DNA from: Burkholderia pseudomultivorans
Lineage (GTDB): Bacteria; Pseudomonadota; Gammaproteobacteria; Burkholderiales; Burkholderiaceae
DNA: 64,000 bases
NCBI RefSeq assembly: GCF_001718415.1
Contig: NZ_CP013377.1
Coordinates: 1,488,001 to 1,552,000, forward strand
Direction of reading: 5' to 3'
Shown: positions 40,201 to 46,633 of the stretch, piece by piece
How the letters are laid out: the number at the start of each line of letters is the position of its first letter
Position numbering within the stretch: the stretch's first letter is position 1
The notes under the pieces: generated by a model
Told to the model about the DNA's origin: nothing
The model's database searches: none
The model's input: only the letters and a program-made list of their open reading frames with translations
Made by a program: the position numbers and the translations under genes

Positions 40201-40626
40201 TCGCCGAAGCCGACGGGGACGAACGGCGGTGTGACGCCGACGCCGGGGGCGTCGTTGGCGCCGTCGGGGGCGCCTGGTGCAACGGTGCCAGCTGTGCCGA
40301 CGACGCCTGCGACGCCACGGCCTGGCACGTCCGCAACGCCGACGACGCCCGGCGCGCAGCCGTCGAAGCAGCCGTCGCAACCGGCGCAGCCGCCGACGAC
40401 CACGCCGCAGACCGTCACCGTCGTCGCCGGCGATTCACTGTGGACGATCGCGGAACGTCACGAGTCGTCGTTGCTCGCGGCCGCCAAGGTGCCCGCCGAC
40501 GAACAGCAGCAGATGACGAGCGAGCGACGGATCGAGGTCGCGCTCGACGAGATCCTGCAGCTCAACCGGAGTTTTGCGCAGAATCCCGCGCAGATCGATC
40601 CGGGGCAGACGGTGATTGTGGGGTAA
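28288..40626 (+). CDS. Giant 4,112-aa multi-module protein with tandem His/Cys protease-like repeats and C-terminal LysM
   Basis: Start fixed by GGGAG seven bases before ATG. No classical signal peptide. Regions: Ala/Gln-rich helical repeats (~35-870, with LSPQ-containing repeats near 325-370); hydrophobic hairpin (~900-950, ~973-995); four homologous modules (~1450-2200), each with the pattern [hydrophobic]-H and, 39-48 residues later, [hydrophobic]-C before LAxxL...V.G: His1493/Cys1532, Trp1654/Asp1698 (inactive), His1803/Cys1851, His2115/Cys2154; mixed alpha/beta segments (~2280-3240); a barrel-like hydrolase-resembling part (~3250-3520; VTFHGWD, HMGLSYGTHGADFIG, RLHGAD); membrane-prone segments (~3655-3965); a Pro/Thr-rich linker; and LysM (~4043-4112; GDSLWTIAERH, DPGQTVIV). 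The His-Cys pattern recalls clan CD peptidases (C80 self-processing toxins, CHAT). Role unknown; a cell-envelope or secreted effector is my inference. Confidence 0.9.
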   Translation: MVLMAVDGGGSTYVPPPHNDNDPANGNGASSAPPAQTPEQKALAAAQAETQRLLQLAQAEMATLKRLHDQGASQADLDNQVKKAESAWGAVQAAVENQMRVAADGGGDTNKAIAGVAADLRKASPNDPVLGDVVDAAQKSVAAESAPQRATNEKAFQFALAAQHDQDAHADLTQYNSLPGGVRRADPETGAQLRQAASTADANQDSAYTDLTNALRHEYSVSAATLRLNDAKADYAAWQKEPGGLRRADEADITQEMSQAQSQYDKVMGGDDTALNYVTADEQKQAVAAVKQNHDGMWYSGLVDVLGEQSQLKRTIATINPDDPSLSPQMKQLAQSDPVTFALLQETGQTVDPNDPTLSPQEKALAQQNPLAEAFVKMTGVEVNPANVKDPAQAKALKDQLDQQGVFQYAMAHVDPKAKGDPQKQIQLLLAAAPDVRLQYTKQQVDLAMQGSGGASAALKVLKTNMDASFSLDERQTLWTQAGQPHFNASFIHAQIDPLMKKPDASATDTASVQARNDGTMNADKAGKWMQGILADAPPEFAGVVLDTVEKDFNDKWFQNNTGTPQPYGQGTEFYKGLSVAVGLADQQPTASGVPVQREDDVASWLLNDKGNARTLIYTLRGSDPGYGFDGVRQALASGVDPALSKALLSQMQGDDRFRAGFANDFQLRYQQGTEHAQNTRNQQAATASYKLFNADPSKQLQAYFSDFQKNFDDKSYTFTAGSNQLTNFVGAGLGMQPDDPGAVPTDANDVPSMALLEQMIVGNGHLLNGTAVNDKSLYAQNSAATQMIQTVVDHIRKVGGDHPVVSLVPIYYVSKDSGANPSALFKVQVAGSPNEYRLIDDRGWEYKDIDDYRHNNALSDDGTLYIPKNLTIGPASGGPVEYDTQSAHVTTGWQRFEHVLEIGTGILAAAGGVVLVASGIGTVAAPLLVAAWTAVGTGMAVGVPTAIGDLHNLSEHGQSIGFGNAQARGDWLSLIGSGAGMAGGGLGFAAKSLAEASSLLRTTGQMSDMLTLASRGDGAATELSGLGRFAQQADAFDSLAQTTGRTAAVFNVSGGAIGGYQMLDQGASLIKNWDAMSDSDRAQQLLNLGIGVAQMGLGSHTLMERPIRAITKTPATPPVARPTALDVMHTMLSDGLVNQRLAVGEIGNPWQHAEKQAASFGETADDGEPLAPTDAGRGSKFASWLRARRTKGSNGIADDGDAITLRLAPDSEAAGGEATPAIGEALSGEEAGPTAPDETGVPAANARPASWEIPAHVAADPEILSKVVGSVLDSGNRLENIEYYVYALEDTEGNARAPEQDGLPATERGDLGDDLRAANADARRANAGNDPAAVRDEDGTIDVTRYAAFHDALMVAQDGVVAGRYAVALVDRSALAADGAVPPEAILGRVAANDAGNGLDLSMNGAYDRPLRVLYPRGFDPAKPLIRYEDGRRVDVINAPLGLAETQWGAYPRREADLAIYSTNPAQPENRLPAGERPLMPVPPGYFAVYAHAWADSFANAAGKAISAEEMADMVRRSGWDGKSPVILYACGAGTRVSPLAQLLANVLGVDVYGASGFVAWRSPRSRSDGSPASGYTSGIVLEPGAPDRAGVPDHSVQYAPRTYRFSPGLPIVEQGAPRRVDWQNVASRPVSNRWGGSDAPAEARVPLGVYVWRVLTRRGSIVNPRSGRAASALEMTHALEQLAWNGYTPGVPVALDGAHSGADPQLLQEFADLIQAPVYGRNGSGDAAGWRRADPDPNRRLARFQIEPDTNGKFSPGRAQPVLLNPLELRPVPGSQVVNLLGHPTARQFLKVSGFDIVESHGTTPQNVRWDSSTAVTLDGERMPPKVFARKLLDDPAYTAGNGVLLTGCYLGSGDYPFAQELAYELQAPVIASIASNSVRGTGALVLHPNSDKIIVPADDPDVSTRLYLHIPEAPDASDPPTVFAQRGATVPGAAAHGDAPVEPVRPIEQQIDPQADSGRRSDAGAPGATPRRPAPARLAAEPDGTEPPVYVPTPLADVDTGRVFKADEWAAREAQEAEPDDGLSGIPQKTYRPDSGVYTDRRIANEGIVTTTVHGQSVLQPGFDDVTGIDAKLHPEFLRPVDTMLMPESDRLHAIGRRGLMSPPGHHVVFGHGISADVMQGPEGRPLTPDEVAARVAPHLAPGQDVTLYSCFGGSTRHDPLRVAPGQVRAANATFATALAQRLSELTGRPTSVWAPPDILMVRHDGSVAVHETRLIGQVDRDRLPMQVFRGDPARAGRPALVADGASTGASSDAHGAARPIPDAAARPTVPRVPDPTFADPAYDFTPIPDGTFESVTLDHPFRSALAERPGVIGDAARVTRAGGTVSQHWPSYFLDEPEPTRVIDDVMTAFEAAGLTNLRVEFMTRDGSITLGSGTDFGAIDPEDGWFRFSGTVPETRVARAGHDPSPAERRALPPGAQRVGHDDLERAFDAVQAGAADYAYVPADALPDETAFVQPELTAQQRVAARVAANRAAVDAAAPSDAVLLSTLGHDPANAVRIATPDGELFKPAGADAYVVRTRDAATGAVSYRLVGVDRSGLPDGYAAVHASGMRALGAADGNPTWPTLGAAGPGGRLAGAANEPAGASPATVSGHAAAPAVPEGGTSTAVAEAREAQAAAWLDSLERRTLTRVDGAHAPTLDGLGRKLGRNAQVLITEHTARPAKDAEHASPTFVAVLETDEHGVPGPVRMLDGGRVPSALRKALAKTGAKGRNARRGYDFYVSPVAHDELMRFGGPSKIKSQDGRSSWSVAASGRTIDATLAADVAKLHDAPVFKRPRQAVAAVEGERRWIHVVDDETGKVLGYAARNTNHEWKYYEKAPLGDTEIPEQDLRTVFRRQRRGGIPVGRSPRRGIRFVVSDVKPETVDRIGGFKPAKDPAIDTPPRRKAGDVFQSLVPVRWSPTRAKAGAEAGGEASAASTSPLVDPHLLPSDASAFHAIDFSGNNAQHLLSAIRNGAVDGKRHVVYVFRTDGAVAEALGDPVGVISARDGEMRWFDAIRHANNASHRGVSLDEMPIGDDRFGADLHFLLTRLPPRAFLKAARPTRIAALETRAQALAEHLSDAEARRRQSAPFRALAARTRQTYNDVRGELQRMRRGAPSAGAKPRTLSIEPYQPGLASTTAIEYSLRNGAAKTGDYFETHDQIEAFNKQAQRSGDVNLVLKGEPQAVMVDAGMWRTLLNKLYVARDVSTSASRFLPIPGKLQARTRRFGAATVADKRIRQIFTRSDPQLQDRMVPMARAFSLRDDPALMTQLVERYGGVMPIVTLVIDPHSLAAALGKAHDPEFLRAVDALGEQENTVFDGENGRILPAPGSNGKPLALDDLAHLHRWLDEAAKSGFAIRLETAPSRALVSGSDYRFQSGTNDTYHDYVRLFSALEKWANDNPDIVAPNVMVTFHGWDAVPESVPGGGHETLLRAVLERDALKWVHMGLSYGTHGADFIGNQPLTAALAKLIVEYRGRPDVIGRLHGADALTRVFERVDRQTLANQHQLLFAEVERIGAADGMTPADVAALRKRLYEGNTTVLLNQARKATIEYATPLWNADGNAPRNGTEQRARAFGERWLTKYGAGVPKRVTTRSQAQVATADAPLEYWRSVVRAPALINDGTKPLGASRREAAQLGQVKIPDDKRGQAELYALRVHKRMLDGDKPQSSQQVAVDIGVAGAIDVIGVGGLVTLGRESGRTATNSLSVGMRVGRLFQALHHGTVASLKNGDPRVFDHVVDRLVHGMQTQLRANHFDVDGRGAQLEQIAREGKAKAAQLRKLNADKLLSFDDTVTHTKAIAADMLAQMQGVVGGTSLKLLHHGSPRHMVGRVGRLLALSGYAGSVAMNATEALVHGNWLAGGQALGGLFSGAYTGIVYAGSLRGVNAENRSQIARTVSAVGDYVTSAASVASGIHTMMTGDPTGALTTASGILLGAGRLNTHFPNATPWMERVPTAIALAPVVIFGVVQGVNLVVAATSDDKDKSPAGSPKPTGTNGGVTPTPGASLAPSGAPGATVPAVPTTPATPRPGTSATPTTPGAQPSKQPSQPAQPPTTTPQTVTVVAGDSLWTIAERHESSLLAAAKVPADEQQQMTSERRIEVALDEILQLNRSFAQNPAQIDPGQTVIVG
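40414..40623 (+). other. LysM domain at the C-terminus of the giant protein
   Basis: Residues ~4043-4112 form a single LysM with the usual ends (TVTVVAGDSLWTIAERH and PGQTVIVG) but an expanded middle: about 45 residues (SSLLAAAKVPADEQQQM...ILQLNRS) instead of about 25. It follows a ~70-residue Pro/Thr/Ser/Ala linker. LysM binds peptidoglycan or chitin-type glycans. Confidence 0.85.
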
Positions 40627-40675
40627 GGGGGGCGGTGTTCGCATGGCATTCGCACGCGGGCAGCGTCCTCGATTG

Positions 40676-42108
40676 TCAGCGATCGAGTTGACGGGCGGCG
40701 AGTTGTCCCAATTGGCGGACGCCGTTTTCGATGCGGCTGCTCCACGCGTAGGCGGCGCTCAGGCGCATGCAGTTCCGGAAGCGCCGGCTCGCGGAGAACA
40801 CGTCGCCGGGCGCGAAGCAGATCCCGTGTTCGAGTGCTTCGTCGAACAGCATGCGGGAATCGAAGCGTTTCGGCAGTTCGAGCCACAGCACGAACCCGCC
40901 GGCGGGCCGGCTTACCTTCGTCGCGGGCGGAAAACTCGACTCGATCGCGTCGGTCATGCGCGCGAGATTCTCCTCGAGCACGCGGCGCAGGCGCCGCAGA
41001 TGCGCATCGTAGGCGCCGCTCGCGAGAAATTCCGCGAGCGCCGCCTGCGCCAGCGCGGGGCAGCAAAGGCTGAATGCGAGCTTGCGCTCCATCACCCGCT
41101 GCATGCGTTTTCCCGCAGCGATCCAGCCGATCCGGTAGCCCGGCGCGAGGCTTTTGGAAACGAACTGCAATAGATCGTGTCGGCGCCGTCATCGAGCGCG
41201 ATGAAAGGCGTGGGCCGTTTGCCGCCGAAGTGGATATCGCCGTAAACGTCATCCTCGATCAGCGGCACGCGATGGGTGGCCAGCAATTCGAGAAGCGCGC
41301 GTTTGTCCGTTTCCGCCATCGTCGCGCCGAGCGGGTTGCTGAAGGTCGACGACAGCACGCAGGCCGACACCGATCCCGTTTCGAGCCAGCCGGCAAGCAC
41401 GCCGATGTCGATGCCGCGTGTCGGGTCGGTCGGCAGTTCCAGTGCCTTCAGGCCCAGGACTTCCAGCGTATGCAGCAGCCCGAAATACGTCGGCGACTCG
41501 ACGGCGATCGTGTCGCCGGGCCGCGCCACCGCGCTGAGGGCAAGCGTCAGCGCTTCGGTACAGCCGTTCGTGACGAGGACGTCGTCCGGCGCAAGCGCGT
41601 GCCCGAACCGCATCGCACGCTTTGCGATTTCCTGCCGCAGGCGCGGGTCGCCGTACGGCGGGGAATAGACGTTGTAGCGCACGCCTTGTTGTCGCGCGAC
41701 GCGCGCCAGCGCCAGATCGAGCCGCTTCGACTCCAGTAGCGCGGGGTCGGGAACCGCGCATCCGAGCGGAACGAGCGCCGAGTTGGCTGCATGTTCGAGC
41801 AGCCCCGCGACGGCGCCGCTGATCGACACCGTCGACGCCCTGGCGCGCGCACGTGGCGTCGAGGGCAACGCCAGCGTGCCGCGTCGCGCGGTCGCGACAT
41901 AAAAACCCGATTGCGGCCGGGCGACCAGGATGCCGCGATCCTCGAGCAGCCGGTACGCCTGCAGCGCCGTCGACACGCTGATGCGATGCTGTTCGCTGAA
42001 TGCGCGCACCGACGGCAGGCGCGTACCCGGCGCAAGCGCGCCCTTGTCGACCATCCCGACGATGAAATCGGCCAGCTGCTGGTAGCGGTACGGAGAGGAC
42101 GTTTCCAT
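40676..42108 (-). pseudogene. MocR-type regulator (GntR HTH + aminotransferase domain) with a frameshift at the PLP lysine
   Basis: The N-terminal part (42108 to ~41150) holds a GntR winged helix (LPSVRAFSEQHRISVSTALQAYRLLEDRG) and the first two thirds of a fold-type I aminotransferase domain (NGCTEALTLALSAV, LIEDDVYGDIHF). At IYCSSF the frame breaks: continuation SKSLAPGYRIGWIAAGK, with the PLP lysine, is in another frame ending at 40676. Restoring one base in the run at 41158-41160 gives a continuous ~477-aa protein of normal MocR length. Either a real inactivating deletion or a sequencing error. Divergent from an aminotransferase gene that it would normally control. Confidence 0.85.
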
Positions 42109-42171
42109 GGCGTGGGTTGGCATCGGGACACGTCGCGATTATCGGTCCGTCATCCGTCGCGCGACAAGTCG

Positions 42172-42203
42172 AATTGTGATGGTCCATCCTCACGAAATTG
42201 TGA
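42172..42203. promoter_or_regulatory. AATTGTGA direct repeats between the MocR gene and its divergent neighbour
   Basis: Two exact copies of AATTGTGA at 42172-42179 and 42196-42203, start-to-start 24 bp, with the small palindrome ATGG-T-CCAT between them. MocR regulators typically bind direct repeats with two-turn spacing in such divergent regions. Location and form fit an operator for the adjacent MocR. Confidence 0.55.
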
Positions 42204-42353
42204 CTGTTATGGTTTTTGCCGGCGCGCTACGATGCACGGGTCGCAATCGCATCGTCGGATGTGATGGCATAGGAATCGGCATACTTCGCGCGCGCAGCCG
42301 CAGGCAGCGGATCGTGCGGCACCGCATATTCACAGCAAGCGGGAGACATTCGC

Positions 42354-43553
42354 ATGAAAACGATTCGTCAGGATTCCGATATGACGTTCCGGACGGGACG
42401 TGACGGACCCACGGCGGGCGAGTGGAGAGGGCGCTTTCCTTGCAACGACATCATTTCGTTGCTCGATGTGAACCGACCGTTCAACCTGGCCGAGAGCACG
42501 TCACAGGACCTGACGGTCGGGGAAGTGCTCGACATGGCCGGCATCGAATCGATTCGCGCGCTCAAGCTCGGTTACAGCAAGTCGGCCGGCGCCGACCTAC
42601 TTCGCGACGCGATTGCGCGAGGTTGCAGGGTTCCGGCCGAACAGGTCGTCACGACCCAGGGCGCGGCGCTCGGACTGTTTTTGCTGGCATTCGAGGTTTG
42701 CCGTCCCGGCGACGAGGCGGTACTCGTCACGCCGTGTTTCCCGCCGTGCCGCGACAGCCTGCTCGGCGCCGGCGTGACGGTGCGGGAGGTGCGTTCGACG
42801 TTCGAAAGCGGCTACCGGCTGGACCTCGCGCGAATCGAGGCGAGCCTGTCGCCGAAAACGAAACTAATCAGCCTTGCGTCACCGCAAAATCCGTCCGGCG
42901 TCCAGACTTCGCACGCCGATATCGAGAAACTGTTGGGGCTGATGGCGCGCCGCGCCCCCGAAGCCATTCTGTTCGTCGACGAAACCTATCGCGAGGCGAG
43001 CTACGGCGACGCGCCAGTGATCGACAGCGTTGCCGGTCTCGACGCACGGATCGTCACCGGCGCGTCGGTATCGAAGGCGCTCGGCGCGCCCGGCTTGCGA
43101 ACCGGCTGGCTCACGGTGGCCGACCCGGATCTGCGCGCGAGGCTGATCGTCGCCAAGATGAACACGGTGATCTCGGGTTCGGTGCTCGACGAGACGCTCG
43201 CGGCAGTCGTGCTGGATCATCGGGAAGCGGTGCTCGGGCCTCGGCGGCGCCTGCTTGCCCGCGCGCTCGACGAACTGGCCGACTGGTGTGCTCGCGAGGC
43301 GCGGCGGATCGAATGGGTAAGGCCGGATGCCGGCGCGATGTGCTGCGTGCGGCTGCGGGCCGATGCGCTGGACGACGATGCCGTTTCACGCGTCTGGGCG
43401 ATCCTGCCCGAGTACGCGCTGCAGCTTGCCGCCGGTAGCTGGTTCGGCGAAAGCGATCGCGTGTTCCGGCTCGGGTTCGGCTACTTGCCGCCCGAGCGCC
43501 TCGGCGATGCGTTGTCCGCGCTTTCCGCTGCGCTCGATGAAGTGGCCGCCTGA
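42354..43553 (+). CDS. PLP-dependent class I/II aminotransferase
   Basis: A 399-aa fold-type I enzyme. Visible motifs: substrate-entry TTQGAALGLFLLAFEVCRPGDEAV, LASPQNPSGVQ (the Asn that contacts PLP), FVDETYREASYGD, and the Schiff-base lysine in GASVSKALGAPGLRTGWL; the C-terminal RLGFGYLP carries the carboxylate-binding Arg. The start at 42354 has GGGAG eight bases upstream. Head of a two-gene unit with a binding-protein-like gene and opposite a broken MocR. The amino acid used is not predictable; the arrangement suggests an inducible amine or amino-acid catabolic or sensing module. Confidence 0.9.
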   Translation: MKTIRQDSDMTFRTGRDGPTAGEWRGRFPCNDIISLLDVNRPFNLAESTSQDLTVGEVLDMAGIESIRALKLGYSKSAGADLLRDAIARGCRVPAEQVVTTQGAALGLFLLAFEVCRPGDEAVLVTPCFPPCRDSLLGAGVTVREVRSTFESGYRLDLARIEASLSPKTKLISLASPQNPSGVQTSHADIEKLLGLMARRAPEAILFVDETYREASYGDAPVIDSVAGLDARIVTGASVSKALGAPGLRTGWLTVADPDLRARLIVAKMNTVISGSVLDETLAAVVLDHREAVLGPRRRLLARALDELADWCAREARRIEWVRPDAGAMCCVRLRADALDDDAVSRVWAILPEYALQLAAGSWFGESDRVFRLGFGYLPPERLGDALSALSAALDEVAA

Positions 43554-43587
43554 GCAATATCGACCCGCTGATTACAGGAGGAACATC

Positions 43588-44316
43588 ATGAAAGTCAGTC
43601 TCGCGTATGTCGAGGAGCCGCCGTTCTACTGGACGGGAGGCGACGGATCCGCCACCGGTGCGGACATCGAACTCGCGCACGTGGTGCTGCGAGCCATCGG
43701 CGTGACGACCATAGACCATCGATTGACGGCGTTCGAAGAACTGCTGCCCGGCGTCAGCGAAGGGCGCTGGGACATGAATGTGCCGATCTTCGTGACGACC
43801 GCCCGCGCGCGGCAAGTCGCGTTCAGTCTGCCGGTCTGGTCGCTCGGCGACGGCTTCGTGGTCCGCCGCGGCAATCCGAAGGCGCTGACCGGCTACGATG
43901 CGGTGGCGAAGCGGCCCGACGTGCGACTGGGGCTGATCCCGGGACAGGTTCAGATCGATTCCGCGAAATCGGCGGGCGTCGGCGATGCGCAGATCGTTCT
44001 GTTCAAGGATCAGCCCGATGCCGTCGCCGCATTGCTGGCCGGAAAGATCGATGCGTTTGCGGCGACTGCGATCGGCAACCGCCGCATTGCGGATGCGAAT
44101 CCGGAACTGGAGGCGGTCGCGCATGCTCCGGACGCGTCCGGAAAGGCGCCGGTGGGCGCATTTTCTTTCAGCAAGGAGAACCAGGGCCTGTTGCAAGCCG
44201 TCAACGTGCAGTTGCGCGCGTATCTCGGGTCGCCCGATCATCGGGCACGCATGGCGAAGTACGGGATCGCCGGGACCGAGATCGATGGCGTTGTGGGTGG
44301 TGGCGGAGCGGAGTGA
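43588..44316 (+). CDS. Family 3 solute-binding-domain protein lacking a signal peptide
   Basis: A 242-aa protein with the SBP_bac_3 fold (MKVSLAYVEEPPFYW..., ADIELAHVVLRAIG, WDMNVPIFVTTARARQVAFSLPV, AALLAGKIDAFAATAIG). A textbook AGGAGG six bases before ATG fixes the start, so there is no export signal: the mature fold begins at residue 1. It lies 34 nt after the aminotransferase stop and no ABC permease or ATPase is near. It may therefore act in the cytoplasm, binding an amino-acid-like ligand, or behave as an enzyme such as the cyclohexadienyl dehydratase branch of this fold. Confidence 0.85.
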   Translation: MKVSLAYVEEPPFYWTGGDGSATGADIELAHVVLRAIGVTTIDHRLTAFEELLPGVSEGRWDMNVPIFVTTARARQVAFSLPVWSLGDGFVVRRGNPKALTGYDAVAKRPDVRLGLIPGQVQIDSAKSAGVGDAQIVLFKDQPDAVAALLAGKIDAFAATAIGNRRIADANPELEAVAHAPDASGKAPVGAFSFSKENQGLLQAVNVQLRAYLGSPDHRARMAKYGIAGTEIDGVVGGGGAE

Positions 44317-44372
44317 TTTTGGCTTCAGTCAGCTTGCCGGCTTAGCGGCCCAAAAGTTGCCCGTCCCTCCGC

Positions 44373-45293
44373 TCATTCCCGTCGAATTTTTTCAAGGCCC
44401 GCTCGATAGCTCGTCACCTTGAACTCGGGGAACCGTTGCTTGAACTTCGTGGAATCGAACAGGTTGTCTTGTTCGTAACGGGGCAGAAGCTCCCTGATTT
44501 CACGTACTTGAGGGGAGAAGACACCCGCCACCCAAAAGGCCCACTTTCCGACGATCGAATAGGCGGCCTTTTGTCCGAATGCCTGGCTCGCCATGTCGAC
44601 GAACTCGCGGTATGTCGGGCGATCGTCGCAGCAGGGCAGATGCCAGGTTTGCCCGAACGCGTCCGGCGTGTTGCCGAGTACCGCGAGTGCGCGGCTCGCG
44701 TCGGGCGTCCAGATGAGCGTGCGCCGCGTGTCGTCGCGCAACGGCACCTTCGGCTTCTTGCCTTCCTTGAGCCTGTCGATGACCAGTGCGTTCGTGAAGC
44801 TCTGCGTCTTGCCCGGGCCATAGAATTCCGGGGCGCGGCCGATCAGCACCGGAATGTCGCCGCGTGCCATCTCTTCGAGCACCATCGAGGCCATCGCTGC
44901 GCGCACCTTGCCTTTGCGGCCCACCGGCGCGAACTGTGTCGACTCCGTCTGCAGCCGGTTGTCCTGCGGGTACATGTAGGTGTTGTCGAAATAGGCGAAC
45001 CTGGCGCCTTCCGCCCGGCACGCATCCAGCGCGTTCTTCAACATGACCGGAAACTGTTTCTCCCACAGCTCGGTGTCCGGCGGCAGGCCGGCCGTGAAGT
45101 AGACGATGTCGCTGCCTTTCACCGCCTCGGCGGTCTGGCGCGCATCAAGCAGGTTGGCCGACACCAGCGTATCGGTCGCGTTGACCTTGCGCGGATTGCG
45201 GCTCACGAGGCGTATGTCGGCCGTATCGCTGCGCCGCAGTTCCCGGGCCAGTTCGGTTGCTATCTGGCCGTTCGCCCCTAATATCGTTTGCAT
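44373..45293 (-). CDS. NAD(P)-binding Rossmann-fold reductase/epimerase family protein
   Basis: A 306-aa extended/atypical short-chain dehydrogenase. The nucleotide-binding motif is at the N-terminus (ILGANGQIATELA), DIVYFTAGL follows strand 4, and a YMYP segment replaces the usual YxxxK, so it may not be a classical SDR catalyst. AAGGA precedes the ATG. On the same strand as the LysR gene 180 bp upstream. Similar proteins are annotated as NAD-dependent epimerases; the role here is unknown. Confidence 0.82.
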   Translation of the reverse strand: MQTILGANGQIATELARELRRSDTADIRLVSRNPRKVNATDTLVSANLLDARQTAEAVKGSDIVYFTAGLPPDTELWEKQFPVMLKNALDACRAEGARFAYFDNTYMYPQDNRLQTESTQFAPVGRKGKVRAAMASMVLEEMARGDIPVLIGRAPEFYGPGKTQSFTNALVIDRLKEGKKPKVPLRDDTRRTLIWTPDASRALAVLGNTPDAFGQTWHLPCCDDRPTYREFVDMASQAFGQKAAYSIVGKWAFWVAGVFSPQVREIRELLPRYEQDNLFDSTKFKQRFPEFKVTSYRAGLEKIRRE

Positions 45294-45472
45294 GTCCTTT
45301 GCCTTTGCGACTTTGTCTCAATGACGACAAGCAAGAGGCTAACCTTGAAGGGAACTTTAAGGTCAAGGGGACGGCTTCGGTTGCCGGGTTCATCTCGCGG
45401 CGGTTTTGCAAAAGCGGTTATCAACGGTCTTCGCAATGTGCGCGTGCTCGCCGATGCTGTCCAGCGAGAAGT

Positions 45473-46360
45473 CTACGATGCCCCGATCGCAGTCAGGTTT
45501 CGACGCAGTCGTTCGGCAAGAAACACCCAAGCCGCCTGTTGCGCACCTGTCCGTTTCGAACTTTCGTGGGCGGTGAGCCAAAGCGTCAAATAGTGCTTCC
45601 GGGCATCCGGTGAAACTCTCTTGAGTCCGGGTTCCCGGTCGGCGAGCATGCACCATAGAGGCGCGATGCCGCCGCCAGACAAGACCGCACTGCGAAGCGC
45701 GTCCCACGAATTGACCTTTGTGCTCACGCGAGCACCGTCTGGCGCGTAGTCCTTGAGCCAGTCGACAAACGGCTTGGGAATATCGTCTCCCCAACCGATC
45801 CACGTTTCCTGTGCGTCCGAACCACAATACCCGACAGCACGGTAGACAGCGATCTCTACTTCGCCGAGGGGCACGCTGTCGACCCTGGACGGCGGCTCGT
45901 ACGATACGCAGATTCCCATATCCGCACGTCGTTCCAATACCTGTGTGAGCGGATCACTGACATTGCTCACCTCGATATTCACGAAGGGATTCTGCTGGTG
46001 AAACGCGACGATGTCCGAGATGAAGATGTCGCCAAGGGAGGCCGACATTGCGAGTCGAACAGTTCCTTCGACACCGCCTAGCGTTCGCTGCATGACTGCT
46101 GCCAAAACGCTTGCTTCCTGCTCCATCTGAGACGCGACTGCAAGCACTGCGCGTCCAGCGGGGGTGGGTTGGAACCCGCTGTCGTCCAGCACAAAAAGCT
46201 GACATCCGATGGTTTTCTCCAGGACATCGACTCTCCGGCTGACCGTGGTTCGGTCCACGCTGAGCGCCTTTCCAGCTGCCAAGTACGAACCGGATTTTGC
46301 GACGGCGAGGAAATAGCGCAGGTCGTCCCATTTAACCGCGCCGGGTGTGCGTTTTTGCAT
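45473..46360 (-). CDS. LysR-family transcriptional regulator
   Basis: A 295-aa regulator: N-terminal winged HTH (residues ~8-65, DLRYFLAVAKSGSYLAAGKALSVDRTTVSRRVDVLE) and a substrate-binding domain (~90-295). Divergent from the Rieske oxygenase with a 273-bp gap that is more AT-rich than the surroundings, so it probably controls that gene and itself. ATG at 46360 is preferred over an in-frame TTG 12 nt upstream. The gene has lower GC and looser codon bias than neighbours, consistent with acquisition from outside. Confidence 0.92.
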   Translation of the reverse strand: MQKRTPGAVKWDDLRYFLAVAKSGSYLAAGKALSVDRTTVSRRVDVLEKTIGCQLFVLDDSGFQPTPAGRAVLAVASQMEQEASVLAAVMQRTLGGVEGTVRLAMSASLGDIFISDIVAFHQQNPFVNIEVSNVSDPLTQVLERRADMGICVSYEPPSRVDSVPLGEVEIAVYRAVGYCGSDAQETWIGWGDDIPKPFVDWLKDYAPDGARVSTKVNSWDALRSAVLSGGGIAPLWCMLADREPGLKRVSPDARKHYLTLWLTAHESSKRTGAQQAAWVFLAERLRRNLTAIGAS

Positions 46361-46633
46361 GTTGGAGTGCAAATAAACTCATTTTCTTGAGGTTCGGCGT
46401 TCTCTAGACTCTTGTCTCAGTGTATCGCAGCGTCAGGCTCACCTTCAAATTTTCCCCTAATCAAATCGGATCAAAAGATGGCCAATTACGCAAGAATCAT
46501 TTCGCAAATGCCGACTCGCTATGCTCGCGGTTGGCATTTCACTAGAACCAGTTCGTGATGCATTTCGCGATGAAAGTCCGTGCTGTTCCGGCGCTTTCGT
46601 TCTCCGAGAGTCAGAGCAAGTAAAGGAGGGGAC

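Noticed and set aside
28189..40380. A continuous 4,063-codon open frame antisense to the giant gene
   Set aside because: Its product is Arg/Ala/His-rich without any domain, typical of an antisense frame kept open by GC-biased third positions. The sense strand has a ribosome site, LysM and recognisable motifs.
46580..46633. ATG start for the Rieske oxygenase at 46580
   Set aside because: No ribosome site, and the added residues are non-conserved; GTG at 46634 follows AAAGGAGGGG.
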